From an uncultured Bacteroidota bacterium (lineage in GTDB: Bacteria > Bacteroidota > Bacteroidia > Bacteroidales > P3): 64,000 nt of DNA. The notes below the pieces were generated by a model that did no database searches, had not been told where the DNA came from, and saw only the letters and a list, made by a program, of their open reading frames with translations. The stretch lies in contig CADCEC010000002.1 of NCBI GenBank assembly GCA_902800395.1, positions 176,492 to 240,491 on the forward strand. Reading direction: 5' to 3'. The position numbers and the translations under genes were made by a program. Positions 8,256 through 16,629 of this stretch are shown one piece after another. Positions within the stretch are counted from its first letter, which is position 1, and the number at the start of each line of letters is the position of its first letter.

Positions 8256-9356
8256 TCAGACATTAAATCTAAAGTGCATAATGTCTCCGTCCTGTACGAC
8301 GTAGTCCTTGCCTTCGACAGCTATCTTGCCGGCTTCGCGGCATTTGGCTTCGGAGCCGAGGGTGACATAGTCGTTGTACTTGATAACCTCGGCACGAATA
8401 AATCCACGCTCGAAGTCGGAATGGATAATTCCCGCAGTCTGAGGTGCTTTCATACCCTTCTTGAAGGTCCATGCACGGCACTCCTTGGGGCCTGCGGTGA
8501 GGAAGGTCTGAAGCCCAAGTAAACGGTAGGCGGCTTTGATGAGGCGGTTCACACCGCTCTCCTTCAATCCCAAGTCTTCGAGGAACATCTGTTTTTCCTC
8601 ATAGGTCTCCAACTCGGCAATGTCGGCCTCGATGCCGGCTCCGATGAGCAGTACCTCGGCATTCTCATCCTTGACGGCCTCACGGACAGCCTCAGAGTAT
8701 TTGTTTCCATTCACCACTGAACTCTCGTCGACATTGCAGACATAAATGACAGGCTTGGTGGTGAGAAGCATGAGGTCGCGAGCCACTTCGGCTTGGTTTT
8801 CATCAAGTTGGACGGTACGTGCACTCTTACCGGCTAAAAGCGCCTCTTTGTAGAGATCCATCACTTCAACGAGTTTTTTGGCGCGAGCGTCGCCACCGGC
8901 TTTGCCTTTCTTTACCTCCTTGTCGTATCGGTTCTCTATAGTCTCCAAGTCTTTGAACTGGAGCTCAAGGTCGATAGTAAGCTTGTCGCGCACAGGGTCT
9001 ACGGTGCCGTCGACATGGGTGATGTTGTCATCATCGAAACAGCGTAAAACATGGATGATGGCATCGCAGTTGCGGATGTCGGCCAGAAATTTGTTGCCAA
9101 GACCCTCCCCTTTCGAGGCACCACGGACGAGACCGGCGATGTCGACAATCTCGACAGTGGCAGGAACGACAGAAGCCGGGCGCTCAATTTCCACCAGTTT
9201 GGCGAGGCGCTCGTCGGGAACGGTGATAACACCCACATTGGGCTCAATAGTGCAGAACGGGAAGTTGGCTGCCTGAGCTTTAGCGTTGCTCAAGCAGTTG
9301 AAGAGCGTCGACTTGCCCACGTTAGGCAGTCCTACGATACCACATTGCAGACTCAT
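8256..9356 (-). CDS. ychF: Ribosome-binding ATPase YchF
   Basis: This 366-residue protein is the Obg-family P-loop protein that prefers ATP and associates with the ribosome. It has the G1 motif GLPNVGKS at 8-15, the switch region DIAGLVRGASKGEGLGNKFL around 70-90, a helical-hairpin insertion and a C-terminal TGS domain ending in DGDIMHFRFNV. Length and sequence are as expected for the family. It lies between the PorW-like gene and a GT2 glycosyltransferase, with 7-bp arrays in both gaps, so its apparent operon may be broken into separate transcripts. Confidence 0.97.
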   Translation of the reverse strand: MSLQCGIVGLPNVGKSTLFNCLSNAKAQAANFPFCTIEPNVGVITVPDERLAKLVEIERPASVVPATVEIVDIAGLVRGASKGEGLGNKFLADIRNCDAIIHVLRCFDDDNITHVDGTVDPVRDKLTIDLELQFKDLETIENRYDKEVKKGKAGGDARAKKLVEVMDLYKEALLAGKSARTVQLDENQAEVARDLMLLTTKPVIYVCNVDESSVVNGNKYSEAVREAVKDENAEVLLIGAGIEADIAELETYEEKQMFLEDLGLKESGVNRLIKAAYRLLGLQTFLTAGPKECRAWTFKKGMKAPQTAGIIHSDFERGFIRAEVIKYNDYVTLGSEAKCREAGKIAVEGKDYVVQDGDIMHFRFNV

Positions 9357-9360
9357 AGCA

Positions 9361-9388
9361 AGTTTAAAGTTTAATGTTTAAAGTTTAA
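9361..9388. repeat. Intergenic heptamer array (AGTTTAA family)
   Basis: Units agtttaa, agtttaa, tgtttaa and agtttaa lie between ychF and the GT2 gene, reaching the GT2 stop codon at 9385. Confidence 0.8.
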
Positions 9389-10320
9389 AGTTCTTTCTCA
9401 ATGAGGTATTGGTTACGGGTGCTACTGTTGCGGCAGATGAGTTCGCCGAGGAAGCCCGCCAGGAATAGCATCATGCCGGCCAACACGAAGAACATCGAGA
9501 GGTAGAACCAGACACTAGTGGTCAAAGCAATATGTCCCGTCATGCGAAGCACCAACAGAACAATGAGTGAAACGAGACCGAAGAGGCCCGACATGGTGCC
9601 CACAGCGCCGAAGAAGTGCATGGGTTGCTTGCCGAACTTCGACATAAACATGATACTCATCAAGTCGAGGTAGCCATTGATAAAGCGGCTCATACCGAAC
9701 TTGGTGACGCCGAATTCGCGTTTGCGGTGCTGGACGACCTTCTCGCCAATTTTTCCAAAGCCAGCCCACTTGGCGATGACAGGGATGAAGCGGTGCATCT
9801 CGCCGTAGACCTCAATGCTTTTCACGACATCGTGGCGGTAGGCTTTGAGGCCACAGTTGAAATCGTGCAGATAGATACCGCTCATACGGCGGGTGGTCCA
9901 GTTGAAGAACTTCGAAGGAATGTTCTTTGCGAGTTTTGAATCGTAGCGCTTCTTCTTCCAGCCGCTGACAAGGTCATAGCCTTCGTCTTTAATCATGCGA
10001 TAGAGCTCGGGGACCTCGTCGGGACTATCCTGCAGGTCGGCATCCATGGTGATGACGACGTCGCCTTCGGCGGCGGCGAAGCCGACATTGAGGGCGGCGG
10101 ACTTGCCGTAGTTGCGACGGAATTTAATACCACGATAGCAGGGATTATCAGCGTGGAGTTTCTCGACAGCCTGCCAAGAGCCATCGCGACTGCCGTCGTC
10201 GACAATGATGACCTCGTAGCTGAAGTGATGCTCTTTCATCACTTTGTCAATCCATTCTGCCAGATGGGGCAGCGACTGGTCCTCGTTATATGAAGGTACT
10301 ACAATTGATATTTGCTTCAT
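9385..10320 (-). CDS. GT2-family glycosyltransferase, DPM1/GtrB type
   Basis: This 311-residue membrane-attached enzyme has an N-terminal GT-A domain at about 1-220 (VPSYNEDQSLP, VDDGSRDGS, DADLQDSPDEVPEL with the DxD metal site). Two C-terminal membrane helices lie at about 228-255 and 262-290. This architecture is typical of GtrB/ArnC/DPM1-like enzymes that transfer a sugar from a nucleotide donor to a polyprenyl phosphate carrier. The sugar cannot be told from sequence. It is followed on the same strand by ychF and preceded by the DUF4199 gene 17 nt away, suggesting cotranscription with the DUF4199/AsmA-like pair. Confidence 0.9.
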   Translation of the reverse strand: MKQISIVVPSYNEDQSLPHLAEWIDKVMKEHHFSYEVIIVDDGSRDGSWQAVEKLHADNPCYRGIKFRRNYGKSAALNVGFAAAEGDVVITMDADLQDSPDEVPELYRMIKDEGYDLVSGWKKKRYDSKLAKNIPSKFFNWTTRRMSGIYLHDFNCGLKAYRHDVVKSIEVYGEMHRFIPVIAKWAGFGKIGEKVVQHRKREFGVTKFGMSRFINGYLDLMSIMFMSKFGKQPMHFFGAVGTMSGLFGLVSLIVLLVLRMTGHIALTTSVWFYLSMFFVLAGMMLFLAGFLGELICRNSSTRNQYLIEKEL

Positions 10321-10337
10321 GATGTTTCGATATTACT

Positions 10338-10853
10338 TTATTTTCTTTTCTTTATTATTTCTCCTTTTTCATTTTTGAGGATGAGAGCAGAGATAAATGC
10401 TCCAAAGCCTCCAAGAACGGCCATGATGACAGCGGAGATGAATCCCCAGAAGGCCGACCAATAGTGTGCCGGATAGTCGACGAAGGGCTCATTTTCCATC
10501 ATTGTGTTGGTGAACAACTCTATCTGTCTAGGGACGGCGAATCCCATTATCCAAATAAATACACCATACACCAAACAGGCCATGATGGCGGTACCCATGC
10601 CGAAGAGCATCAACTCCTTCAGGGTGGCTTTGCGGTCGGGCAACGTATTGCGGTAGAGCATAGTGAAGAGGAATCCACCCACCAGCAGGATGCCGTCACT
10701 GAGGTACGAAACCGGACTCTCGGCAGGATTCTCCATCAACCAACGCACCCACAAGTAGAGCATCAGCATCACTCCCGTCAGCAAACCGCTCCGCAGGTAG
10801 GCCCTACGGTAGTTCCCATGAATGGTCGATTTATATCTATGAAAAAATCTCAT
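10338..10853 (-). CDS. DUF4199 membrane protein
   Basis: This 171-residue protein with four predicted membrane helices (about 22-38, 50-65, 85-105 and 130-155) belongs to the DUF4199 family of Bacteroidota, whose function is unknown. Its ATG overlaps the stop of the AsmA-like gene by 4 nt (ATGA at 10850-10853), implying translational coupling. The next gene is a polyprenyl-type glycosyltransferase. This order (DUF4199 then GT2) is familiar in the phylum, so a role in envelope glycan export is possible but unproven. Confidence 0.88.
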   Translation of the reverse strand: MRFFHRYKSTIHGNYRRAYLRSGLLTGVMLMLYLWVRWLMENPAESPVSYLSDGILLVGGFLFTMLYRNTLPDRKATLKELMLFGMGTAIMACLVYGVFIWIMGFAVPRQIELFTNTMMENEPFVDYPAHYWSAFWGFISAVIMAVLGGFGAFISALILKNEKGEIIKKRK

Positions 10854-13800
10854 CTAACGTTTCTTTCCAGTTCTTTACGTATCATAGCCTTCAGTTCGAG
10901 GGCTTTCTTTGTGGCAGCTTTTTTCTTCTCCGGTTTGTAGAAATCGCTGTAACGGACACTACCCAAGCTAATGCTGGGGTCGGAGAACGGTCCTTTGATA
11001 TCCACAGCCAACCTGACAATCAAGGGGCTCTTCAACATCTCAATGTGATAGTTGCAAAGGTTGTCCAAATTGTGTGTGCCAGAGAGGCAGAACTTATAGC
11101 TGCCCATGTTAAGCAGGAAGGGATAAACCTCAATCTCTTTTCGGAAACAGGTCATCTCCACATCCATGCTGTCGATTCTAATCTTATTGTCGTTGTCCTT
11201 CCAACTCTTGAGACCAAGGAGTTTGGCCGTCCGAGAGAGCGACTTGTCGTCGAAGACAACAAGGTCTTTGCCGCTGATGGCCGCGGAGCCCAGCAAAGAG
11301 CTCATCTTTGGCTGATAACGAGCATCGAGGAACGTCTCGCCAGCCAGATGAAAGTCGGCATTCCCGTTGAAAGCTTTCAGCATCGGTACCAGCGTGTCGA
11401 TGCAGGGTATCATGTCTAGTAACTCGTCGATTTGGATATCGAGCAGATGGAAGTCGATGGAAGTGAAGAGATTGTTCGGGCGTGGCGACTTGTAGATGGC
11501 CGTGAGCTGCATGCGGGCAGCCTTACAGACGAAGCCCATCTGGTCGAGTACCGCAACACCGTCTTTCACCGTCAACTCGCCCGAGAGGTCGCGCAAATCA
11601 TTCCCAAAAGCCACGCTGCGTTTGATGTGGGTATTGACGGTAAAATTCACATTCCTTGGAACTATAAAGGGGGTAGCATCAGCCGGCACCGTGTCCTCTT
11701 TTCTCATCTCCTCAAGTTCGTCGGCATCGCTACCGGCACCGCTGAAGAGGTTCATCAGCTGGTCCACATCGGCATAGTCTGACGTAAGGTTCAGGTAGCC
11801 CGTCAACAATTCCTCGTCATCTAACCATTCTTCAATATTCTCAATCTTGCCGAAGATGTCGAGATCTGTATGCCCCATCATCAGCTGAGCCGAAAGAATT
11901 TCACATTCCTTCTCATTGCATTTCACATCAAGGTCCGTTAGTTTCAAAGCCTCAGGAAGTCCCGGCGTGAAGAATGTTGTATTGTGTGTCGTGAAACCCA
12001 GACGAGGAGTGAATTGCGACAGCAAACCATCCTTGGTATTATCTTGTTTTATCGAGCCTTTCAATTGCAAACCACCTGTCGAGAGTGTCGTCTCATCCAA
12101 AGCGGCCTCCGATTCACCCATTGCGAAAGAGAAGTCGGCCTCGATAGCATTCATTATCACATCATTGACAGCCAGCATGATGTCGAATTTTCGGCACTCG
12201 CTTTCGAGACGGGCGGGACCAACTTCCATCATCAGATTGCCATCGCCACCGCCACTGATACGCACGTCGGCCAACTTCCCATCCTGCTGCTGGGCAGGCA
12301 TCGCTACAACAACGTTCATCTCGGGGAATGAAGCCTCCATGCCTTCGAAGTCAATATTTGTTTCACGTAATTTCAGGTTGGCGGCGACCAGCATCTTCTC
12401 GAAGTTCTTTGTTGCGAGATCTTTCATGCTGAATTTAACCTTTGCATCGAGGGTGGCATTGCCCTCGGCTTCAAGTTCCATATCCTCGGGCAGCAATGGG
12501 GCTATATTGTCCAGCGGAACGTCGGCTGTCAAATCGCCAGCCACTCGCATATTGCCCATCAAGTCGTCGGCACGGCCCGACAGTAAAATCTGACTCTCGT
12601 TTGCTTTCACCCGCAGATTGTCGACTTTAGCTGATGAGACACCCCCTTTATTCATATCCAGATGTGCCGCCACTTTACCAGACACTCCGAAGAGGTTGTA
12701 GGGCAGCATTGTCGTATCGGCGTATCGGCCTTCTCTCACACTCACATTGGCATCTACCACAGGTATTGCACTGTCGCTCACCTCCCCTTTTGCGGAGACC
12801 TTCAGATGCACTTTGCCGTCGACCTGCATTTTCTTGAGGAACGAGGCATAGTTTTTGGGAATCATCGATAGCACACGTTTCAACTGCCATTCGCCATCGC
12901 TGGCAAGGGTAACATCGACTAACATAGAAGAATCCAGCACCACTTCGCCGCCCACCAACAAGCCAATGTCGGTGATGTTGACGGTCGACTCCTTGATGCT
13001 CAGCTTTTTGTTAATCATATTGTAGCGGAATGGTATCTGCGTCTCCAGCAAGGGCAACTGCGACTTCTGTAGCGTTTCGTTGACCATGGGCTGGCCGGCG
13101 AGGTCGAGGGTACCACCCGTCAGTAACAATGCGAGACCACCTTCGAGACTGCCTTTGTTGCTGGCAGCGTTGAGGTCTACCACCAAGCCTTCGAGTACTG
13201 TCGCCAATGAGGGGACGCCAGTGCTGTCGGTCATCGTCAGCGCCACCTTCTCCCCACCGAGTTCCATCACGGCACAGGCAGCAAGTCCTTTCTTGTCGAC
13301 ATCGGCGGCGAGGGTCAGGTTCTCAATTTCCGCTTCCGTCTTTCCACTTTCCACATTCCGCGTTCCACTCAAACTGTTGCAAACCATCTGTAGTTTGCCG
13401 GCGATATCGCTGTCTTTGATTTTTCCGTTCACCGCCAAATCCAAGCCGCAAAGCTCGGCATCAATGCCATCGCGCTCGTCTTTCAACTTGGCATTGAGAT
13501 TATTTATCTCAATCTTCTTCAGGTCAATCAGTTTAGGCAACTGCGTGGGAGTGGTGTCGGTGCTGGGCGGGACGATGGCCAGATTGCTACGACCTTCTTT
13601 ATCAATATAGATATTGGCTTCTACATTGTCCACAATCACCTGGTGGACGATAAGTTCGTCGTCCTTCAGGAACGCCATCAGGTCGATACCCAGCGTCACA
13701 TCGCCAATATGGGCAAGGGTGTCGTTGGGTGTTCCTGGGATTTTCTTGATGAGTGTCACATCTTTGAGCGCCAGTCCTGCATCGGGATAGGTGGAAATGA

Positions 13801-13987
13801 AGGTAAGATCGACATACTCAAAATGGGCATCACAATCGAGGAAGTTTCCAATATAATGGTTTACCAGTTTGGTGAGCTGCGAAGGGGTAAAGATAAGCCA
13901 CATAGCAATACCTAGAAGCAGCAACACCAGACCCACGAGAGAGCCTAGTGAAATCCATGTAATCTTCCAACCCTTCTTGATACTCAT
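10850..13987 (-). CDS. AsmA-family envelope protein
   Basis: This is a 1045-residue protein with one N-terminal membrane helix (about 8-30) and a long periplasmic region rich in beta-strand, ending with an AsmA-like C-terminal domain (MLKSPLIVRLAVDIKGPFSDP). AsmA-like proteins form hydrophobic grooves that shuttle phospholipid between membranes. The start at 13987 (MSIKKGWKITW) is preferred over an in-frame ATG at 14029. It gives a normal anchor and a 4-nt ATGA overlap with the upstream lipoprotein gene. Residues 207-220 are encoded by six 7-bp repeat units (13327-13368), a low-complexity insertion rich in Glu and Lys. Confidence 0.85.
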   Translation of the reverse strand: MSIKKGWKITWISLGSLVGLVLLLLGIAMWLIFTPSQLTKLVNHYIGNFLDCDAHFEYVDLTFISTYPDAGLALKDVTLIKKIPGTPNDTLAHIGDVTLGIDLMAFLKDDELIVHQVIVDNVEANIYIDKEGRSNLAIVPPSTDTTPTQLPKLIDLKKIEINNLNAKLKDERDGIDAELCGLDLAVNGKIKDSDIAGKLQMVCNSLSGTRNVESGKTEAEIENLTLAADVDKKGLAACAVMELGGEKVALTMTDSTGVPSLATVLEGLVVDLNAASNKGSLEGGLALLLTGGTLDLAGQPMVNETLQKSQLPLLETQIPFRYNMINKKLSIKESTVNITDIGLLVGGEVVLDSSMLVDVTLASDGEWQLKRVLSMIPKNYASFLKKMQVDGKVHLKVSAKGEVSDSAIPVVDANVSVREGRYADTTMLPYNLFGVSGKVAAHLDMNKGGVSSAKVDNLRVKANESQILLSGRADDLMGNMRVAGDLTADVPLDNIAPLLPEDMELEAEGNATLDAKVKFSMKDLATKNFEKMLVAANLKLRETNIDFEGMEASFPEMNVVVAMPAQQQDGKLADVRISGGGDGNLMMEVGPARLESECRKFDIMLAVNDVIMNAIEADFSFAMGESEAALDETTLSTGGLQLKGSIKQDNTKDGLLSQFTPRLGFTTHNTTFFTPGLPEALKLTDLDVKCNEKECEILSAQLMMGHTDLDIFGKIENIEEWLDDEELLTGYLNLTSDYADVDQLMNLFSGAGSDADELEEMRKEDTVPADATPFIVPRNVNFTVNTHIKRSVAFGNDLRDLSGELTVKDGVAVLDQMGFVCKAARMQLTAIYKSPRPNNLFTSIDFHLLDIQIDELLDMIPCIDTLVPMLKAFNGNADFHLAGETFLDARYQPKMSSLLGSAAISGKDLVVFDDKSLSRTAKLLGLKSWKDNDNKIRIDSMDVEMTCFRKEIEVYPFLLNMGSYKFCLSGTHNLDNLCNYHIEMLKSPLIVRLAVDIKGPFSDPSISLGSVRYSDFYKPEKKKAATKKALELKAMIRKELERNVR
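13327..13368. repeat. Six-unit heptamer array inside the AsmA-like gene
   Basis: Units tttccgc, ttccgtc, tttccac, tttccac, attccgc and gttccac make exactly 42 bp, so the frame is kept. The encoded residues are 207-220. The unit family (GTGGAAA) is the one found inside clpC and the lolA-like gene. Confidence 0.85.
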
Positions 13988-14361
13988 AATTTTCTGAATC
14001 TTTTTGTTTGTCCGTAAATATCCTCCCATTTCATCGCATAAGAGGAAATCTCTCGGATACGATATACTTTCGGCACTGCCTGGTTCTCGTTTTCGCCTCG
14101 GAAGACACAGGTGAGTTCATCTTTGTCGAGCGACCACTCGAACTTCAGGTTACTCTCCTCTTCAGAGATATCCTCGCTTTCATCCCATGTGACACCAGTG
14201 CCGTCGGTACGGAAGCGCCAATACTCTTGCTGTCCTTCCACAACCCATTTGCCCATGAGTTCGGAAGGATCAAAAACAAGTACCGGATCGTCGCTGCAAC
14301 CGCCGAAGAATCCCACCGCCGGCAGCAACATCATCATTACTATGTATCCTAACTTCTTCAA
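13984..14361 (-). CDS. Small lipoprotein, lipocalin-like
   Basis: This 125-residue protein has a lipoprotein signal peptide (GFFGGC, lipidated Cys about 22) and a short beta-rich mature part resembling lipocalin-like domains of Bacteroidota (LMGKWVVEGQQEYWRF, final YGQTKRFRKL). The preferred start is TTG at 14361 because it supplies the two N-terminal lysines. The first ATG (14337) would leave a signal peptide with no positive charge. The stop overlaps the AsmA-like start (ATGA), so the two are coupled. Function is unknown. A TTG start directly after heptamer-like sequence is also seen at lpxH. Confidence 0.7.
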   Translation of the reverse strand: MKKLGYIVMMMLLPAVGFFGGCSDDPVLVFDPSELMGKWVVEGQQEYWRFRTDGTGVTWDESEDISEEESNLKFEWSLDKDELTCVFRGENENQAVPKVYRIREISSYAMKWEDIYGQTKRFRKL

Positions 14362-14385
14362 CTTTAATCTATTATCTATTGTCTC

Positions 14386-14913
14386 TTAACTTTTAATTCT
14401 GTATATTTCCTTCAACATTCTCCCTTCTCCATCGTAATCCAATCCGTAGCCCACGATGAAATCGTTTCCTATTTCCTTTCCCACATAGTCCACCTTGAAG
14501 CCGCCCTTGAAGCAACCGGGTTTCAAAAGCAGAGAACAGACTTTGACGCTCGCAGGCTCGAATTTTGCCAACTCATGCAACATATAGTTCATCGAAATGC
14601 CGCTGTCCACAATATCCTCCACAATGATAATATCGCGGCCTTTTACTTTCGTCGTGAACGGCAACTGAGCCTGCACTTTGCCTGTCGAATGCATACCCTC
14701 GTAGGAGGTGTACTTTACAAACTCCACCTCGCACTTCATTGCCAGTTTGCGCACTAGGTCGGCGGAAAAAATAAAACTCCCAGTCAGCACAGGACAAATC
14801 AACGGGTGCTTGCCGGCATAGTCAACATTGATGCGTGCCGCCAACTGCTCCACCACCTCGGCTAATTCGGCCTCGGTGATATACACCTCGAATTCTTTGT
14901 CCTTAACTTTCAT
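14386..14913 (-). CDS. hpt: Hypoxanthine phosphoribosyltransferase
   Basis: This 175-residue cytosolic purine-salvage enzyme joins hypoxanthine or guanine to PRPP. It contains the PRPP-binding signature IIIVEDIVDSGISM at about 98-111, the flexible-loop region YTSYEGM upstream, and the C-terminal VGYGLDYDGEGR that closes over the base. The ATG at 14913 (MKVKDKEF) is chosen over an in-frame TTG at 14922. It is followed by the small lipoprotein gene on the same strand. Confidence 0.95.
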   Translation of the reverse strand: MKVKDKEFEVYITEAELAEVVEQLAARINVDYAGKHPLICPVLTGSFIFSADLVRKLAMKCEVEFVKYTSYEGMHSTGKVQAQLPFTTKVKGRDIIIVEDIVDSGISMNYMLHELAKFEPASVKVCSLLLKPGCFKGGFKVDYVGKEIGNDFIVGYGLDYDGEGRMLKEIYRIKS

Positions 14914-14928
14914 TTTCTTCAATGTTTA

Positions 14929-14951
14929 TGCCGGCTGGAAGCCGGCGCTCC
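14929..14951. repeat. REP-like element type A, copy 2
   Basis: This is the same 23-bp sequence as 4961-4983, in the same orientation, in the gap upstream of hpt. It abuts a heptamer array. Confidence 0.75.
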
Positions 14952-14999
14952 ATAACCTATAACCTTTTATAGCCTTTAAACGTTAAACGTTAACCATTA
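14951..14999. repeat. Intergenic heptamer array ending in a stop codon
   Basis: Seven units (cataacc, tataacc, ttttata, gccttta, aacgtta, aacgtta, accatta) run into the stop codon of the SUMF1-fold gene at 14997-14999. Confidence 0.75.
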
Positions 15000-15809
15000 T
15001 TCTTCCATCACCACTCTCAGTCCAAAATACTCCTGTTTCATCGTCGGCAGGTACCAACTGCGGTCATAGACCGTGCAGGCTGGCGAGGTACTGTTGTAGT
15101 GACCACCGCGCAGTATTTTGTTCTCTCCTTCTCGTGGGCCGCGGGGATTCTCCTGCATCTCAGCACTGTAGGCCTCCATCCAGTCTTGACACCATTCCGC
15201 CACATTGCCGCTCATATCGTAGAGTCCAAGCTCGTTGGGCAGCCGCTGTCCCACAGGATGCGTCTTACGTTCGCTGTTCACGCAGTACCAGCAGTAGCGG
15301 TCAAGTTGTCCCCTATCACATCCCGAGAATGCGGATGTCCTCGTCCGTCCTCTGGCGGCAAACTCCCACTCGGCTTCTGTCGGCAGACGGAATCGGCGGC
15401 CGGTCATTTGGCTCAGCATGATGGTGAAGCGCTGCGCCTCTTCCCAACTCACATTTTCCACAGGCAGGCTGTCGCCACCAGCGAATTTGGATGTATTATC
15501 TCCCATCACAGCAACCCATAGTGCCTGTGTCACCTCAAAGCGGCCGATGTAGTAGTTGTCCACCGTCACCTTGTGTTCGGGACGCGACGCCTCGTAGGTA
15601 ATCTTCACCCCTTTCGGAGGTTCATTGTTTCCCATCGTAAACGTGCCACCCTTCACCCACACCATATCGATGGTCACACCATCGACCACGCTCACACGGA
15701 CTACACTATCCTGTGCCCTTGCCGGAACTATGAGGTAAGAACTAAGAGCTAAGAAAGCCATAGCCCAGCGGATACCGCAAGGCAGGCTATACTTTTTTTT
15801 GTTCTTCAT
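14997..15809 (-). CDS. Secreted SUMF1/FGE-fold protein
   Basis: This 270-residue protein has a signal peptide (cleavage after ARAQ, about residue 33) and a formylglycine-generating-enzyme-like domain (VKGGTFTMGNNEPP, EVTQALWVAVMG, RFRLPTEAEWEFAARG, LYDMSGNVAEWCQDW, KILRGGHYNS). The C-terminal Cys pair that catalyses formylglycine formation in true FGEs is not present in the expected place, so enzymatic activity is doubtful. Bacteroidota use this fold in many surface proteins, including T9SS GldJ/GldK. The ATG at 15809 is chosen over an in-frame TTG at 15818. The signal-peptide core is encoded by a heptamer array (15725-15759). Confidence 0.85.
   Translation of the reverse strand: MKNKKKYSLPCGIRWAMAFLALSSYLIVPARAQDSVVRVSVVDGVTIDMVWVKGGTFTMGNNEPPKGVKITYEASRPEHKVTVDNYYIGRFEVTQALWVAVMGDNTSKFAGGDSLPVENVSWEEAQRFTIMLSQMTGRRFRLPTEAEWEFAARGRTRTSAFSGCDRGQLDRYCWYCVNSERKTHPVGQRLPNELGLYDMSGNVAEWCQDWMEAYSAEMQENPRGPREGENKILRGGHYNSTSPACTVYDRSWYLPTMKQEYFGLRVVMEE
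15725..15759. repeat. Heptamer array encoding the SUMF1-fold signal peptide core
   Basis: Units gaactat, gaggtaa, gaactaa, gagctaa and gaaagcc encode residues about 18-29 of the signal peptide. Two of the units also occur in the PorW-like signal peptide array. Confidence 0.75.
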
Positions 15810-15821
15810 TGTTATCAAAAC

Positions 15822-15849
15822 TTCTTAGCTCTTACTTCTTAGCTCTTAG
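15822..15849. repeat. Intergenic heptamer array (TTCTTAG family)
   Basis: Units ttcttag, ctcttac, ttcttag and ctcttag lie between pyrE and the SUMF1-fold gene. They contain the pyrE stop codon (15846-15848). Confidence 0.8.
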
Positions 15850-16499
15850 TTCATGTGTTCCTCGCTCCACTGCTCGGGGTTCTTGCGCCAAGCCGAAAGG
15901 CTTTCGAAGTCCTCGGGACGCACATACTCCTTCTCATGGGCCACCTGTATCAGGGTGTCGTAGTCGGTCAGCGTCATCAGCTCCACATTCTCGTTTTCGA
16001 AGTTGTCGGCAGCCACCTGCAAGCCATAGGTAAAGATGGCGGCCATACCCTTCACGATGCAGTCTTTCTCACGCAGGGCTTTCACGGCGATGAGGGAACT
16101 CTTGCCCGTCGATACGAGATCCTCGATGACCACCACCGACTGACCGGCATGAATCTCACCCTCAATCTGGTTCGTCAGACCGTGGCTCTTGCTCTCGGAG
16201 CGGACGTAGACAAAGGGGCGATTGAGTTCCTGTGCCACCAGTGCGCCCTGGGCGATGCCGCCCGTCGCCACACCGGCGATGACATCCACATTCCCCCACG
16301 TCTCGTTGATAATCTCCACGAAGCGCTGGCGAATGAAAGTGCGAATCTCAGGATACGACAAAGTGACCCTGTTGTCGCAATAAATAGGCGATTTACGCCC
16401 CGAAGCCCACGTGAAAGGATGCTCATTATTGAGCTTTACTGCTTTCACTGTCAATAAAAAATCTGCCGTCTTAGCGGCCATATCCTTGTTTGTAATCAT
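15846..16499 (-). CDS. pyrE: Orotate phosphoribosyltransferase
   Basis: This 217-residue enzyme converts orotate and PRPP to orotidine monophosphate in pyrimidine synthesis. It shows the type-I PRTase PRPP loop VVVIEDLVSTGKSS, the HPFTWASGRKSPIYCDNR substrate region and the VRSESKSHG catalytic lysine loop. A longer in-frame ORF reaching 16742 is rejected because it crosses both promoters of the divergent gap. The ATG at 16499 lies only 4 nt after a TATTTTTG box, so the mRNA may be leaderless; alternatively translation starts at the ATG at 16481. pyrBI lies 6 kb away. Confidence 0.96.
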   Translation of the reverse strand: MITNKDMAAKTADFLLTVKAVKLNNEHPFTWASGRKSPIYCDNRVTLSYPEIRTFIRQRFVEIINETWGNVDVIAGVATGGIAQGALVAQELNRPFVYVRSESKSHGLTNQIEGEIHAGQSVVVIEDLVSTGKSSLIAVKALREKDCIVKGMAAIFTYGLQVAADNFENENVELMTLTDYDTLIQVAHEKEYVRPEDFESLSAWRKNPEQWSEEHMN

Positions 16500-16503
16500 G
16501 GTG

Positions 16504-16511
16504 CAAAAATA
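16504..16511 (-). promoter_or_regulatory. -7 box of pyrE, almost touching the start codon
   Basis: The minus strand reads TATTTTTGCACCATG. The expected transcription start coincides with the ATG at 16499. Confidence 0.65.
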
Positions 16512-16579
16512 CACTTTTTTTTTAATATAGTAAAAAAAATCTTTTTTTGTTAAAATTTTATTAAAATTAAAAAAATTCA

Positions 16580-16587
16580 TATATTTG
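16580..16587 (+). promoter_or_regulatory. -7 box of the membrane pyrophosphatase gene
   Basis: TATATTTG lies 42 nt before the ATG at 16630 in an AT-rich divergent gap. No TTTG is seen at 19-21 nt. Confidence 0.6.
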
Positions 16588-16629
16588 TACGCCCGTTTGG
16601 GAAACAACGAAATATTAAAATAACTAAAT

